DNA of 64,000 bases from assembly GCF_031456835.1 (NCBI RefSeq), contig NZ_JAVDVK010000001.1, forward strand, positions 3,720,001-3,784,000, given 5' to 3'. Made by a program: the position numbers and the translations under genes. This stretch comes from Leifsonia shinshuensis. Its GTDB lineage: Bacteria; Actinomycetota; Actinomycetes; Actinomycetales; Microbacteriaceae. Positions within the stretch are counted from its first letter, which is position 1. Each line of letters begins with the position of its first letter. The notes beneath the pieces are model-generated. The model ran no database searches. It saw nothing but the letters and a program-made list of their open reading frames with translations, and was not told the DNA's origin. Shown here piece after piece: positions 56,801 to 64,000 of this stretch.

Positions 56801-57013
56801 CTCGCACGCTCCGTCGCGGGCGCGCCGGGAGGAATGGGCTACAAGAGGGAGGGTCGTCCATGTGACGGCCAGTATATCGAGGCGGGATGCGGTGCCTGCG
56901 GGACTTCTCAGGCGGATTCCCAGCCGTGAGGGCGACGGGTAGACCCGCGATTCCAGGAGCAGAGCGAGCCCCCGACGCGCGTAGCATGCCGCGCGGATGA
57001 AGGAGGAATTCTC

Positions 57014-57391
57014 ATGTTGGAGACGTGTGTCACGTACTCCGTCCTTCCTGCCTCCGACCTGCGGCGGGCCACTGCGTGGTACCGCGACAAGCTGGAGCTC
57101 GAACCGGAGCAGACGAACGAAGGCGGCGTGCTGTACGGCACAGGGTCGGACGCCAAGATCTACGTGTACGAGACGGCCAACGCCGGCACCGCGAAGAACA
57201 CCTCGATGTGCTGGCTGGTCGACGACATCGAGGCGACGATGGCGCACCTGCGCGAGCGGGGGGTCGAGTTCGCGGACTACGACTTCCCCGGGCTCACGAC
57301 GGTGAACGGCATCGCCACCGACGAGATGGGGCGGTCGGCCTGGTTCCAGGACAGCGAGGGCAACTATCTCTGCCTGACGCAGCCGACCTGA
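57014..57391 (+). CDS. VOC family protein
   Basis: 125 residues, one vicinal-oxygen-chelate unit. TYSVLPASDLRRATAWYRDKLELEPE starts it; YVYETANAGTAKNTSMCWLVDDIEATMAHLRERGVEF and SAWFQDSEGNYLCLTQPT end it, with the terminal Glu typical of a metal ligand (FQDSEGN). AGGAGG lies 8 bases before the ATG. Isolated gene; role unknown (glyoxalase/bleomycin-resistance type). Confidence 0.85.
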   Translation: MLETCVTYSVLPASDLRRATAWYRDKLELEPEQTNEGGVLYGTGSDAKIYVYETANAGTAKNTSMCWLVDDIEATMAHLRERGVEFADYDFPGLTTVNGIATDEMGRSAWFQDSEGNYLCLTQPT

Positions 57392-57406
57392 CCTCGGCGG
57401 CGCAGT

Positions 57407-58489
57407 TCAGCGGCGCCAGCGCGCCCGCAGGTACTGCGGCGGCCAGTACCCGATCTCGACGCCCAGCTCGTGGGCGGCGCGGAGGGGGAAGTGCGGGTCG
57501 CGCAGCAGCTCGCGGGCGAGCATGACGGCGTCCGCCTGACCGCTCTCGACGATCTCGGCGGCCTGCTGGGGCGTCGTGATGAGCCCGACCGCGCTCACGT
57601 CCACGTCGGAAGTGCTCCGCACGTGGTGCGCGAACGGAACCTGGTAGCCGGGCTCGAGCGGGATGCGGATGCCCGCCTGGATGCCGCCGCTGGAGATGTC
57701 GAAGAAGTCGGCTCCGGCATCCTGGGCCCAGGTGGCCACGGTCGCCGTCTGGTGCTCGTCCCAGCCGCCCTCGGTCCAGTCGCTGGCGGAGAAGCGGACG
57801 AACAGCGGAGCGTCGGGCGCCTCCTCGCGCACCGCCGCGATCACGCGGAGCAGCAGGCGCGCCCGGTTCTCCAGCGACCCGCCGTACTCGTCCGTGCGCC
57901 GATTGGAGATCGGGGACAGGAACTCGTGCAGCAGGTAGCCGTGCGCGGCGTGCAGCTCGAGCACACGGAAGCCGGCCTCGATCGACCGCCGTGTCGCGGA
58001 GCGGAAGTCGTCGACGACCTTGTCGATACCGGCCAGGTCGAGCTCCTGCGGGACGTCGTAGCCCTCGAAGGCGACGGCCGACGGGGCGACGGTGCGACAG
58101 CCTCCCTCGCTCTCGGGCACCGTGCCGGTGCGGCCCTCGAAGCCCCAGGCGGCCCAGGTCGATGCCTTGCGGCCGGCATGGGCGAGCTGGATGCCGGGGA
58201 CGGCGCCCTGCTCCTCGATGAAGGCGACGATCGGCGACCACGCGTCGCGCTGCTCATCCGTCCAGATCCCCGTGTCCTGCGGGCTGATGCGGCCCTCCGG
58301 GCTGACCGCGGTCGCCTCGCTGAAGACGATGCCGCTCCCGCCCGTGGCCAGGGAACCCAGGTGGACCAGGTGCCACGTGTTCGGGACGCCGGACTGGTCC
58401 AGCACCGAGTACTGGCACATCGGCGAGGCCCAGATGCGGTTGCGCGCGGTCACGCCGCGCAGGGTCAGGGGATCGAAAAGAGAGGGCAT
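57407..58489 (-). CDS. NADH:flavin oxidoreductase, old yellow enzyme (YqjM-like)
   Basis: 360 residues, FMN-binding TIM barrel. The start SLFDPLTLRGVTARNRIWASPMCQYS holds the YqjM-specific active-site Cys (SPMCQY). HAAHGYLLHEFLSPISNRRTDEYGG contains the catalytic HxxH and Tyr, and VGLITTPQQAAEIVESGQADAVMLAREL closes the FMN site. These enzymes reduce activated alkenes (enoates, quinones, nitro compounds). The HAD gene ends 8 bases upstream, so the two are one operon. Confidence 0.9.
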   Translation of the reverse strand: MPSLFDPLTLRGVTARNRIWASPMCQYSVLDQSGVPNTWHLVHLGSLATGGSGIVFSEATAVSPEGRISPQDTGIWTDEQRDAWSPIVAFIEEQGAVPGIQLAHAGRKASTWAAWGFEGRTGTVPESEGGCRTVAPSAVAFEGYDVPQELDLAGIDKVVDDFRSATRRSIEAGFRVLELHAAHGYLLHEFLSPISNRRTDEYGGSLENRARLLLRVIAAVREEAPDAPLFVRFSASDWTEGGWDEHQTATVATWAQDAGADFFDISSGGIQAGIRIPLEPGYQVPFAHHVRSTSDVDVSAVGLITTPQQAAEIVESGQADAVMLARELLRDPHFPLRAAHELGVEIGYWPPQYLRARWRR

Positions 58490-58497
58490 GTCGTTAT

Positions 58498-59115
58498 CTA
58501 AGACCCGAGGGCGTCGAGATATGCCCGGAGGTCCCGAGGAGTCGTGAAGACGTGCCCTGCGATGCCGAGCGCTTCCGCCCCGCGCACGTTGGCCTCCTTG
58601 TTGTCGATGAAGACCGTCCGGTCGGGCGTCACGCCGAGTTCCGCCATCACGTGCTCGAAGATGTCGGCGCTCGGCTTGATCGTGCCGAGCTCCCCGCTCA
58701 CGAAGACCTTCTCGAAGAGGTCGCCGAGCGTCCCGTGCCGGAAGTAGGAGCCGAAATCGCGTCCCGCGTTCGAGAGCAGCGCCATCCGGGTGCCGCCTGC
58801 CTTGAGGTCGAGCAGCACGTCGAGCGTGTCGTGGTCGATGGTGAGCCAGCTGCGGAAGTCGGCCAGCCACAGCCGGTGGATGGTCGCGTCGCCCCAGCTC
58901 TCGCCGAGCTCCCGCTCGATGCCGCGCCAGTACGACTGGATGCTGAGGGTGCCCTGGTCGAGTGCATCCCGGTGCCGCCAGTACGCGGGCCAGAACACCT
59001 CGGCCTCTCCGCCGGCGAGTTCGGCCAGCGCGGCGCGGTCCTCCTGCGTGGGGGTCGTCGAGATGACCTCTCCGTAGTCGAACACGACCACCTTGCCGGG
59101 GATGCTGATCGCCAT
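58498..59115 (-). CDS. HAD family hydrolase
   Basis: 205 residues. Motif I VVFDYGEVIS (nucleophile Asp; third residue Gly, unlike the DxD of phosphatases), motif II LLSNAGRDF, motif III lysine in GTIKPSADIF, motif IV FIDNKEANVRGA. The DxGxV form is common in HAD-IA enzymes such as epoxide-hydrolase- or phosphatase-like members. Substrate unknown. Upstream partner of the old-yellow-enzyme gene. Confidence 0.87.
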   Translation of the reverse strand: MAISIPGKVVVFDYGEVISTTPTQEDRAALAELAGGEAEVFWPAYWRHRDALDQGTLSIQSYWRGIERELGESWGDATIHRLWLADFRSWLTIDHDTLDVLLDLKAGGTRMALLSNAGRDFGSYFRHGTLGDLFEKVFVSGELGTIKPSADIFEHVMAELGVTPDRTVFIDNKEANVRGAEALGIAGHVFTTPRDLRAYLDALGS

Positions 59116-59213
59116 GCCCCCAACCTATCGCGGGGTCCTATCGTGAGGTCGGATGGGGTTCGATGGTGGCGGGCGCGCGTGCGCTCGGCGGCGACGAGGA
59201 GCGGAGGCGGCCG

Positions 59214-60071
59214 GTGACCGGATGGCGGAGCTGGGACGAGGGGGACGCGGCGGCCTGGATCGCCGTCCCGCAGGAGTCGAGCGACAAGTACTCGCGCGGC
59301 GTGCTCGGGGTGGTGACCGGTTCGGACCGCTACCCGGGCGCGGCCGTGCTCGGCGTCGAGGGGGCGTCGCGCACCGGGGTCGGCATGATCCGGTACCTGG
59401 GGGCCGACCGGCCCTCCGACCTCGTGATGCGGCGGCGGCCCGAGATCGTGACGGCGCCGGGACGAGTGCAGGGCTGGCTGATCGGCTCCGGCATGGATGC
59501 GTCCTCACGGCCCGACGACGACGCCCAGCGCCTGCGCGCGGCCCTGCGCGACGGCACGCCGCTGGTGATCGACGCCGGCGCGCTCGACCTGGTCGGCCGG
59601 GCGTCCGCCCCGGTCATCGTCACGCCGCACTTCCGCGAGCTGGCGACGGTGCTCGCGTCCGGCGCCGATGACGACTCGGACGCGGTGACGGCCGACGACA
59701 TCGCCGCCGACCCCGGCGACTGGGCGATGCGCGCCGCGGACAGCCTGGGCGTGACCGTGCTGCTGAAGGGCCACACCACCTACGTGGCGGCCCCGGGCGG
59801 ACCGCGCTACACGGTGACGGCCGGACCGGCGTGGCTGGCGACCGCCGGCAGCGGCGACGTCCTCGGAGGGGTGCTGGGCGCCCTCGTCGCGACGCACGCG
59901 CGCGAGATCGACGAGGACGGGCACGCGGCGCTCGCCGCCCTCGGCGCCACCGCCGCCTGGGTGCACGGCCGGGCGGGGGAGCGGGCGGCGGACGGCGGCC
60001 CGATCGTGGCGCTCGACATCGTGGGAGCGCTGCCCGGGGTGGTGCGGGATCTGGTCCGCGCGCGGCGCTGA
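59214..60071 (+). CDS. nnrD: ADP-dependent NAD(P)H-hydrate dehydratase
   Basis: 285 residues from a GTG (VTGWRSWD) with GGAGG 6 bases upstream; an in-frame ATG at 59,163 would add 17 residues. Ribokinase-like fold: YSRGVLGVVTGSDRYPGAAVLGVEGASRTGVGMIR near the N-terminus, the catalytic region VTPHFRELATVLA and AGPAWLATAGSGDVLGGVLGAL (GSGD base). It repairs hydrated NAD(P)H (NAD(P)HX). The NnrE epimerase domain often fused N-terminally is absent here and must lie elsewhere. Confidence 0.9.
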   Translation: MTGWRSWDEGDAAAWIAVPQESSDKYSRGVLGVVTGSDRYPGAAVLGVEGASRTGVGMIRYLGADRPSDLVMRRRPEIVTAPGRVQGWLIGSGMDASSRPDDDAQRLRAALRDGTPLVIDAGALDLVGRASAPVIVTPHFRELATVLASGADDDSDAVTADDIAADPGDWAMRAADSLGVTVLLKGHTTYVAAPGGPRYTVTAGPAWLATAGSGDVLGGVLGALVATHAREIDEDGHAALAALGATAAWVHGRAGERAADGGPIVALDIVGALPGVVRDLVRARR

Positions 60072-60128
60072 CCGGTACCGTCTGACCGCCGGCCGTCCGC
60101 AGTTCAGGAGCCCGATCACGGCATCCCC

Positions 60129-60134
60129 TAGGAT
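60129..60134 (+). promoter_or_regulatory. leaderless-type -10 box (TAGGAT)
   Basis: TAGGAT ends 8 bases before the ATG at 60,143, with no ribosome site. Confidence 0.45.
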
Positions 60135-60142
60135 GTGGCGAC

Positions 60143-61483
60143 ATGGGGATGGAAGCGGCGCCGGTTCCCGCCCCGGCGACCCCGCGCGCGGAACCCGGAG
60201 CCCTCCGCCGCGCCGCCTACAGCCCGCTCTCGCTGTGGATCGCCTTCCTCGCCGTCCACCTGATCGTCGCCGGGCTCGCGCTCGACCAGGGCAAGGGCCT
60301 CGGGGACGTGTTCCTCGTCTACAAGCCCTGGGCTCAGCTGGCGGCGCAGGGCACCCAGATCGTCGGTGTCAACTCGGACTGGGTGTACCCGTTCGGCGCC
60401 ATCGTGCCGATCATGCTCCCGCTCCTGTTCGGCAGCGACGGGTACGTGTGGGGCTGGCTGAACCTGGTCACGCTGCTCAACGCGGCCGCCTTCGCTGTGC
60501 TGATCGTGGGGCGCGAGCCGCGCCGCATGATCGCCGCGTGGTGGTGGCTCGCGTTCCTGCTGCTGCTCGGCCCGATCGCGGTGGGACGACTGGACGCGGT
60601 CTCCGCCTCCCTCGCGATCGTCGGGCTCCTCTGGCTGACCCTGCACGAGCGGGCGGCGGTGGTGGTGCTGACCGCGGCGACGTGGATCAAGGTGTGGCCT
60701 GCCGCCATCCTGCTCGCCGCCGTCGTCGCCCTGCGCTCGCGCTGGCACATCGTGCTCGTCGCGGTGGTCACCTCCGCGGTGATCGCCGCGGTGCCGCTGA
60801 TCTTCGGCGCCGGATGGCACCTCCTGAGCTTCATCACCATGCAGACCGACCGCGGACTGCAGATCGAGGCACCGGTCAGCACCATCTGGATGTGGCAGGC
60901 CGCGTTCCACGTGCCGGGCGCCGAGGTCTACTACGACCGTCAGCTGCTCACCTTCCAGGTGAGCGGACAGGGGACAGCGGCTGCGGGTTCGCTCATGAAC
61001 CCGCTGTTCGCCCTGACCGCGATCGTGGTCACACTGATCGGAGTGCGCGCGGTGCGGCGGGGAACGCCGTACACGCGCATCCTGCCCGAGCTGTCGCTCG
61101 CGCTGGTGACCGCATTCATCGCGTTCAACAAGGTCGGGTCGCCGCAGTACGTGGTGTGGCTCGCGGCGCCGGTCGTGATCGGGCTCGCGTACCAGGGCAG
61201 GGGGTTCCGCATCCCCGCGATCCTGGTGCTCGTCACGGCGGGGCTCACGCAGGTGTTCTACCCGTTCCTGTACGACTGGCTTCTCGTGCCCGACCCTGCG
61301 ATGGTCGCGGTGCTGACGGTGCGCAACCTGATGTACTTCGTGATCCTCGGCTGGACCGTCGCCGCCCTCTGGCGGAAACGGCACCGCCAGGAGGCGGCCG
61401 GCGACCTGGTGCCGGCGCATGCGTGGCCGTTCCACTCGGCGCCCGGGGCGCACGCGGAACCGGTCGGGGGCGACCCGCGCTGA
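60143..61483 (+). CDS. GT87-like polyprenyl-phosphate-dependent glycosyltransferase
   Basis: 446 residues with about ten membrane helices. The first extracytoplasmic loop carries DQGKGLGDVFLVYKPWAQL and VNSDWVYPFGA, in the position of the acidic catalytic loop of GT-C enzymes (DUF2029/GT87). GSPQYVVWLAAPVV in the late part is also typical. Such enzymes add mannose from polyprenyl-phosphate-mannose to lipid-linked glycans outside the membrane. The acceptor is unknown. The stop codon lies inside a four-fold 15-bp repeat. Confidence 0.8.
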   Translation: MGMEAAPVPAPATPRAEPGALRRAAYSPLSLWIAFLAVHLIVAGLALDQGKGLGDVFLVYKPWAQLAAQGTQIVGVNSDWVYPFGAIVPIMLPLLFGSDGYVWGWLNLVTLLNAAAFAVLIVGREPRRMIAAWWWLAFLLLLGPIAVGRLDAVSASLAIVGLLWLTLHERAAVVVLTAATWIKVWPAAILLAAVVALRSRWHIVLVAVVTSAVIAAVPLIFGAGWHLLSFITMQTDRGLQIEAPVSTIWMWQAAFHVPGAEVYYDRQLLTFQVSGQGTAAAGSLMNPLFALTAIVVTLIGVRAVRRGTPYTRILPELSLALVTAFIAFNKVGSPQYVVWLAAPVVIGLAYQGRGFRIPAILVLVTAGLTQVFYPFLYDWLLVPDPAMVAVLTVRNLMYFVILGWTVAALWRKRHRQEAAGDLVPAHAWPFHSAPGAHAEPVGGDPR

Positions 61484-61529
61484 CGTGACCCGCGCTGGCG
61501 CGACCTGCGTCGAGGCGACCCGCGCCGAG
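61470..61529. repeat. four imperfect 15-bp tandem repeats
   Basis: Units of the form GYGACCYGCGYYGRS follow one another at 61,470, 61,485, 61,500 and 61,515. The GT87 stop codon is in the first unit, and the leader of the next gene begins after the fourth. Confidence 0.8.
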
Positions 61530-61554
61530 GCGCGGACGGAAGAAGGAGGAAGAA

Positions 61555-61863
61555 ATGCTGGTGGCATTCTCAGTAGCTCCGAGCGGGGGCGAAGGCGCGG
61601 ACGCGTCGGTGCACGACGCGGTCGCCGCGGCGGTGCGCGTGGTGCGCGAGTCGGGCCTCCCGAATCGCACGGACGCGATGTTCACGACCATCGAGGGCGA
61701 GTGGGATGAGGTCTTCGACGTCGTCCGCCGGGCGACCGAGGCGGTGGGGCGCTACGGGACGCGGGTGTCGCTGGTTCTGAAGGCGGACATCCGCCCCGGG
61801 TACTCGGGTGAGCTCGACGGCAAGGTGCAGCGCCTGGAGGCTGCGCTGGAGTCGGGCGACTGA
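61555..61863 (+). CDS. thiamine-binding (MTH1187/YkoF-like) protein
   Basis: 102 residues. LVAFSVAPSGGEGADASVHDAVAAAVRVVRESGLPNRTDAMFTTIEGEWDEV matches the small MTH1187 family, ferredoxin-like folds that bind thiamine or similar. AGGAGG is 6 bases before the ATG. It ends 2 bases before the next gene, which encodes a membrane protein. Confidence 0.85.
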   Translation: MLVAFSVAPSGGEGADASVHDAVAAAVRVVRESGLPNRTDAMFTTIEGEWDEVFDVVRRATEAVGRYGTRVSLVLKADIRPGYSGELDGKVQRLEAALESGD

Positions 61864-61864
61864 C

Positions 61865-62125
61865 GTGGACGTCTACACGCTGGTCAGCCTCTTCTTCGGA
61901 CTCCTCGTCGCGTTCGGGCCGTTCCTGGCGATCGTGGCGGTGCTCGTCGGAGGGCTGCTGGTCGGCTGCGTGATCGTGGCGATCGTCGGAGCCGTGCGAA
62001 CCCGCGTCGCACCCCCCGAGGAGACGCGCGACGTCGACGTGGCCGAGTTCTTCGAGGAGCAGACCGCGGCGGCGGCCGCCGCGGCGGCGGCGCCGGCCGC
62101 GCCTGGCGGCGAGCCACGCGCCTAG
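61865..62125 (+). CDS. small membrane protein, unknown
   Basis: 86 residues from GTG 61,865. Two hydrophobic helices (TLVSLFFGLLVAFGPFLAIVAVLV and GGLLVGCVIVAIVGAV), then an acidic stretch EETRDVDVAEFFEEQ and an Ala run (nine alanines). I do not recognise a family. Probably [14 protein letters not shown] the thiamine-binding gene. Confidence 0.7.
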   Translation: MDVYTLVSLFFGLLVAFGPFLAIVAVLVGGLLVGCVIVAIVGAVRTRVAPPEETRDVDVAEFFEEQTAAAAAAAAAPAAPGGEPRA

Positions 62126-62151
62126 GCGCGCCCCGCCGGCGTCTGTCGCGG

Positions 62152-62210
62152 GACATTCGTGCCGAATGTCGCCTCCGCGCCGGGGTTTCGCGACATTCGG
62201 CACGAATGTC
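62152..62210. repeat. inverted repeat 1: two ATTCGTGCCGAAT hairpins 40 bp apart
   Basis: GACATTCGTGCCGAATGTCGC (62,152-62,172) and its exact complement GCGACATTCGGCACGAATGTC (62,190-62,210) form a 21-bp stem with a 17-base spacer. Each arm is itself an 8-3-8 palindrome centred on TGC/GCA. Centres 62,161 and 62,201. Confidence 0.95.
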
Positions 62211-62226
62211 GGCCCGGGAGCGCGCG

Positions 62227-62283
62227 CGATTTGTGCCAAATCGCGGTTATGGGGGCGCTATAACCGCGATTTGGCACAAATCG
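62227..62283. repeat. inverted repeat 2: two ATTTGTGCCAAAT hairpins 40 bp apart
   Basis: The 24-base arm at 62,227-62,250 (CGATTTGTGCCAAATCGCGG, then TTAT) and its complement at 62,260-62,283 pair perfectly, with a 9-base loop GGGGGCGCT. Each arm again holds an 8-3-8 palindrome. Centres 62,235 and 62,275. It sits just upstream of the promoter of the MFS gene. Confidence 0.95.
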
Positions 62284-62317
62284 TGGGGCGGGGTGGGCGG
62301 GTCGAAACGATTCGATA

Positions 62318-62323
62318 TAGGGT
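62318..62323 (+). promoter_or_regulatory. leaderless-type -10 box (TAGGGT)
   Basis: TAGGGT ends 6 bases before the GTG at 62,330. The end of inverted repeat 2 is about 35 bases upstream, close to where a -35 would be. Confidence 0.5.
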
Positions 62324-62329
62324 AGGCGG

Positions 62330-63622
62330 GTGACCCCGCTTATCGACGGGCCGACGCAGATGTCGTCGGCCCGTATTCGTCTTGCGCTGCTGGCGCTCGC
62401 CCTCGGTGGCTTCGGCATCGGATCCACCGAGTTCGTGGCGATGGGCCTGCTGCCCAACATCGCCCACGACCTGCTGCCGCAGCTGTACGCCGCGTCCCCG
62501 AGCGACGCCAACGCGCAGGCGGGGTGGATCATCTCGGCGTACGCCCTCGGGGTCGTGGTCGGCGCACCGACGATCGCCGCGTTCGCCGCGCGGTGGCCGC
62601 GCAAGAAGCTGCTGCTGTGGCTGCTCGTCGCGTTCACGCTCGGGACGGTCGCCTCGGCGGTGGCCCCCACGTTCCAGCTCGTGATGCTGGCGCGCTTCGT
62701 CTCGGCGCTGCCGCACGGCGCCTACTTCGGCATCGCGTCCCTGGTCGCCGCGTCGCTGATGGGCCCGGGCAAGCGCGGCCGCGGCGTGGCGTTCGTGCTG
62801 TCGGGGCTCACCATCGCGAACGTCATCGGCGTGCCGACCATCACCTGGATCGGCCAGCACAGCGGCTGGCGCATCGCCTACCTGGTGGTCGCCGCGCTGT
62901 TCGCCCTCACGTTCGTGGCGGTCGCGTTCCTGGTGCCGTGGCAGGCGGGCGACGCCCGCGCGACCGTCCGGAACGAGCTGAAGGCGTTCACGCGGCTGCA
63001 GGTCTGGCTGGCACTGCTGATCGGCGCCGTCGGGTTCGGCGGCTTCTTCGCCGTCTACACGTACATCGCGCCGATCGTGACCACGATCACCGGGATGCCG
63101 GAGGCGACCGTCCCGCTCGTCCTCGTCCTCGCGGGGCTGGGCATGACGGTCGGCAACATCATCGGCGGACGCGCGGCCGACCACAGCGTCCCGCGCAGCA
63201 TGCTGCTGTTCTTCGCCATCCTGCTCGTCGGGCTGGCCGCGCTCTGGCTCACCGCATCCACCGTCGCCGGTCTGCTCATCTCGGTGTTCGTGGTGTCGGG
63301 CGCGTGCTCGGCGCTGTCGCCGACCATCCAGACCCGGCTGATGGATGTGGCGCGCGACAGCCAGTCGATCGCCGCGGCGCTCAACCACTCGGCGCTCAAC
63401 ATCGCGAACGCCGCCGGGGCGTTCTTCGGCGGTCTGACGATCGCCGCCGGGCTGGGCTACCTGTCGCCGGTCGTGGTGGGCGGGCTGCTCGCCATCGGCG
63501 GCATCCTGCTGGCGCTGATCTCGTTCGGAATCGACCGGTCGCGCATCCGCCGCGGGGTGGTCACCGGGTCGGTCGCGGCCCAGCGGCCGCTTCCGGAGCC
63601 GGTCTCCGCGCCCGTCGACTGA
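62330..63622 (+). CDS. MFS transporter, DHA1 (AraJ-like, 12-helix)
   Basis: 430 residues, twelve predicted helices. FGIGSTEFVAMGLLPNIAHDL at the N-terminus is the AraJ/arabinose-efflux signature, and YALGVVVGAPTIAAFAARWPRKKLLLW holds motif A. AQAGWIISAYALGVVVG and NHSALNIANAAGAFFGGLTI are further family parts. Exports sugars or drugs by proton antiport; substrate unknown. GTG start supported by the -10 box; an ATG 30 bases in is an alternative. Large inverted repeats lie just upstream. Confidence 0.9.
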   Translation: MTPLIDGPTQMSSARIRLALLALALGGFGIGSTEFVAMGLLPNIAHDLLPQLYAASPSDANAQAGWIISAYALGVVVGAPTIAAFAARWPRKKLLLWLLVAFTLGTVASAVAPTFQLVMLARFVSALPHGAYFGIASLVAASLMGPGKRGRGVAFVLSGLTIANVIGVPTITWIGQHSGWRIAYLVVAALFALTFVAVAFLVPWQAGDARATVRNELKAFTRLQVWLALLIGAVGFGGFFAVYTYIAPIVTTITGMPEATVPLVLVLAGLGMTVGNIIGGRAADHSVPRSMLLFFAILLVGLAALWLTASTVAGLLISVFVVSGACSALSPTIQTRLMDVARDSQSIAAALNHSALNIANAAGAFFGGLTIAAGLGYLSPVVVGGLLAIGGILLALISFGIDRSRIRRGVVTGSVAAQRPLPEPVSAPVD

Positions 63623-63657
63623 CGCGTCGGTCGACTGACGGCGCGAAACCCGCAGCC

Positions 63658-64000
63658 TCAGTCGTTCTGCAGCAGGATGCCGTCCTGGATGGCGCGCTTC
63701 CGCAGGGCGACCTTGGTTCCGACGTCGTAGCCGGCCACCCGGTACTTCTCGCGGATGCGCTTGAGGTAGCTCTTCGCCGTCTCGTCCGAGATGCCCAGCT
63801 GGAAGGCGACGGCCTTGACCGGCTCGCCGGCGCCGTAGAGGGCCATCACGCGGCGCTCCTGGGCGCTGAGCTTCGGCGCGCCGCCGGCCTCGCCGGCGTT
63901 CAGCGCCAGGTCGAGCTCCGCCGAGATGAACGACTCGCCCTTGCGGGCGGCGCGGATCGCCTCGACGATCATCTCCGCATCCTCGCTCTTCACGAGGTAG
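63658..64000 (-). CDS. response regulator with LuxR-type HTH (5' end outside window)
   Basis: The C-terminal 114 codons are present; the gene runs off the window edge. The apparent GTG start at 63,993 is internal: the codons before it read YLV, and LVKSEDAEMIVEAI is the usual end of a receiver domain (last lysine K of GYLVK). A DNA-binding domain follows: LSAQERRVMALYGAGEPVKAVAFQLGISDETAKSYLKRIREKY. It is a NarL-like fold. The paired kinase is not in view. Confidence 0.85.
   Translation of the reverse strand, partial: YLVKSEDAEMIVEAIRAARKGESFISAELDLALNAGEAGGAPKLSAQERRVMALYGAGEPVKAVAFQLGISDETAKSYLKRIREKYRVAGYDVGTKVALRKRAIQDGILLQND

Noticed and set aside
63658..63993. A complete 111-residue HTH protein starting at 63,993
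   Set aside because: The codons before it continue a receiver domain (YLVK), so it is the 3' part of a larger gene cut by the window edge.

Overview
This 64 kb window is very GC-rich actinobacterial chromosome, most likely Microbacteriaceae (Leifsonia-like). The inference rests on gene content: two WhiB proteins, MtrAB-LpqB, an ECF sigma factor with a zinc anti-sigma factor, GuaB1, a fused KGD-type 2-oxoglutarate dehydrogenase, DUF3499 and an Rv3235 homologue. Many genes have a TANNNT -10 box 6-8 bases before the start codon, which suggests leaderless mRNAs. I saw no rRNA, tRNA, CRISPR array, insertion sequence or prophage. The region looks like core chromosome, dense and with many 4- or 8-base gene overlaps.

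Layout. 1-12.4 kb is a cell-surface sugar region: O-antigen-ligase-like protein, manA, an acyl-CoA dehydrogenase, galE, whiB2, a giant membrane glycosyltransferase with its DUF5719 partner, a zincin-like protein, DUF3499 and manB. 12.4-16 kb holds ahcY, a GNAT acetyltransferase and a cyclase. 15-26.9 kb holds RDD/SpoIIM and a moxR-DUF58-DUF4350-DUF4129-membrane protein operon, divergent from mtrA-mtrB-lpqB. 27-35 kb is comF, hpf, a lipoprotein beta-lactamase, secA, the Rv3235 homologue, a PdtaS-like kinase and whiB1.

35.5-41.9 kb contains two small genes and a complete peptide-type ABC importer (binding protein, two permeases, two ATPases), with a strong hairpin after the binding-protein gene. 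41.9-45.8 kb has aroA-rsgA-bcp diverging from the sigH/rsrA-type stress module; their promoters overlap. 45.9-52.2 kb has a VOC protein, kgd and guaB1. 52.3-54.3 kb is a TetR/MFS efflux pair with two visible inverted-repeat operators. 54.4-61.9 kb carries two overlapping CNNM/CorC proteins, a VOC protein, an old-yellow-enzyme homologue, a HAD hydrolase, NAD(P)HX dehydratase, a GT87-like transferase and two small genes. 62.3-64 kb holds an MFS transporter and a response regulator cut by the window edge.

The most unusual structure is at 62,152-62,283. It is two large inverted repeats of different sequence but identical architecture. Each has two copies of an ATTYGTGCCRAAT hairpin core, centred exactly 40 bases apart, with a compensatory base-pair change between the two repeats. 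The second highlight is the sigH-type gene, which seems able to make a long and a short isoform. Its autoregulated promoter lies over the aroA start codon.
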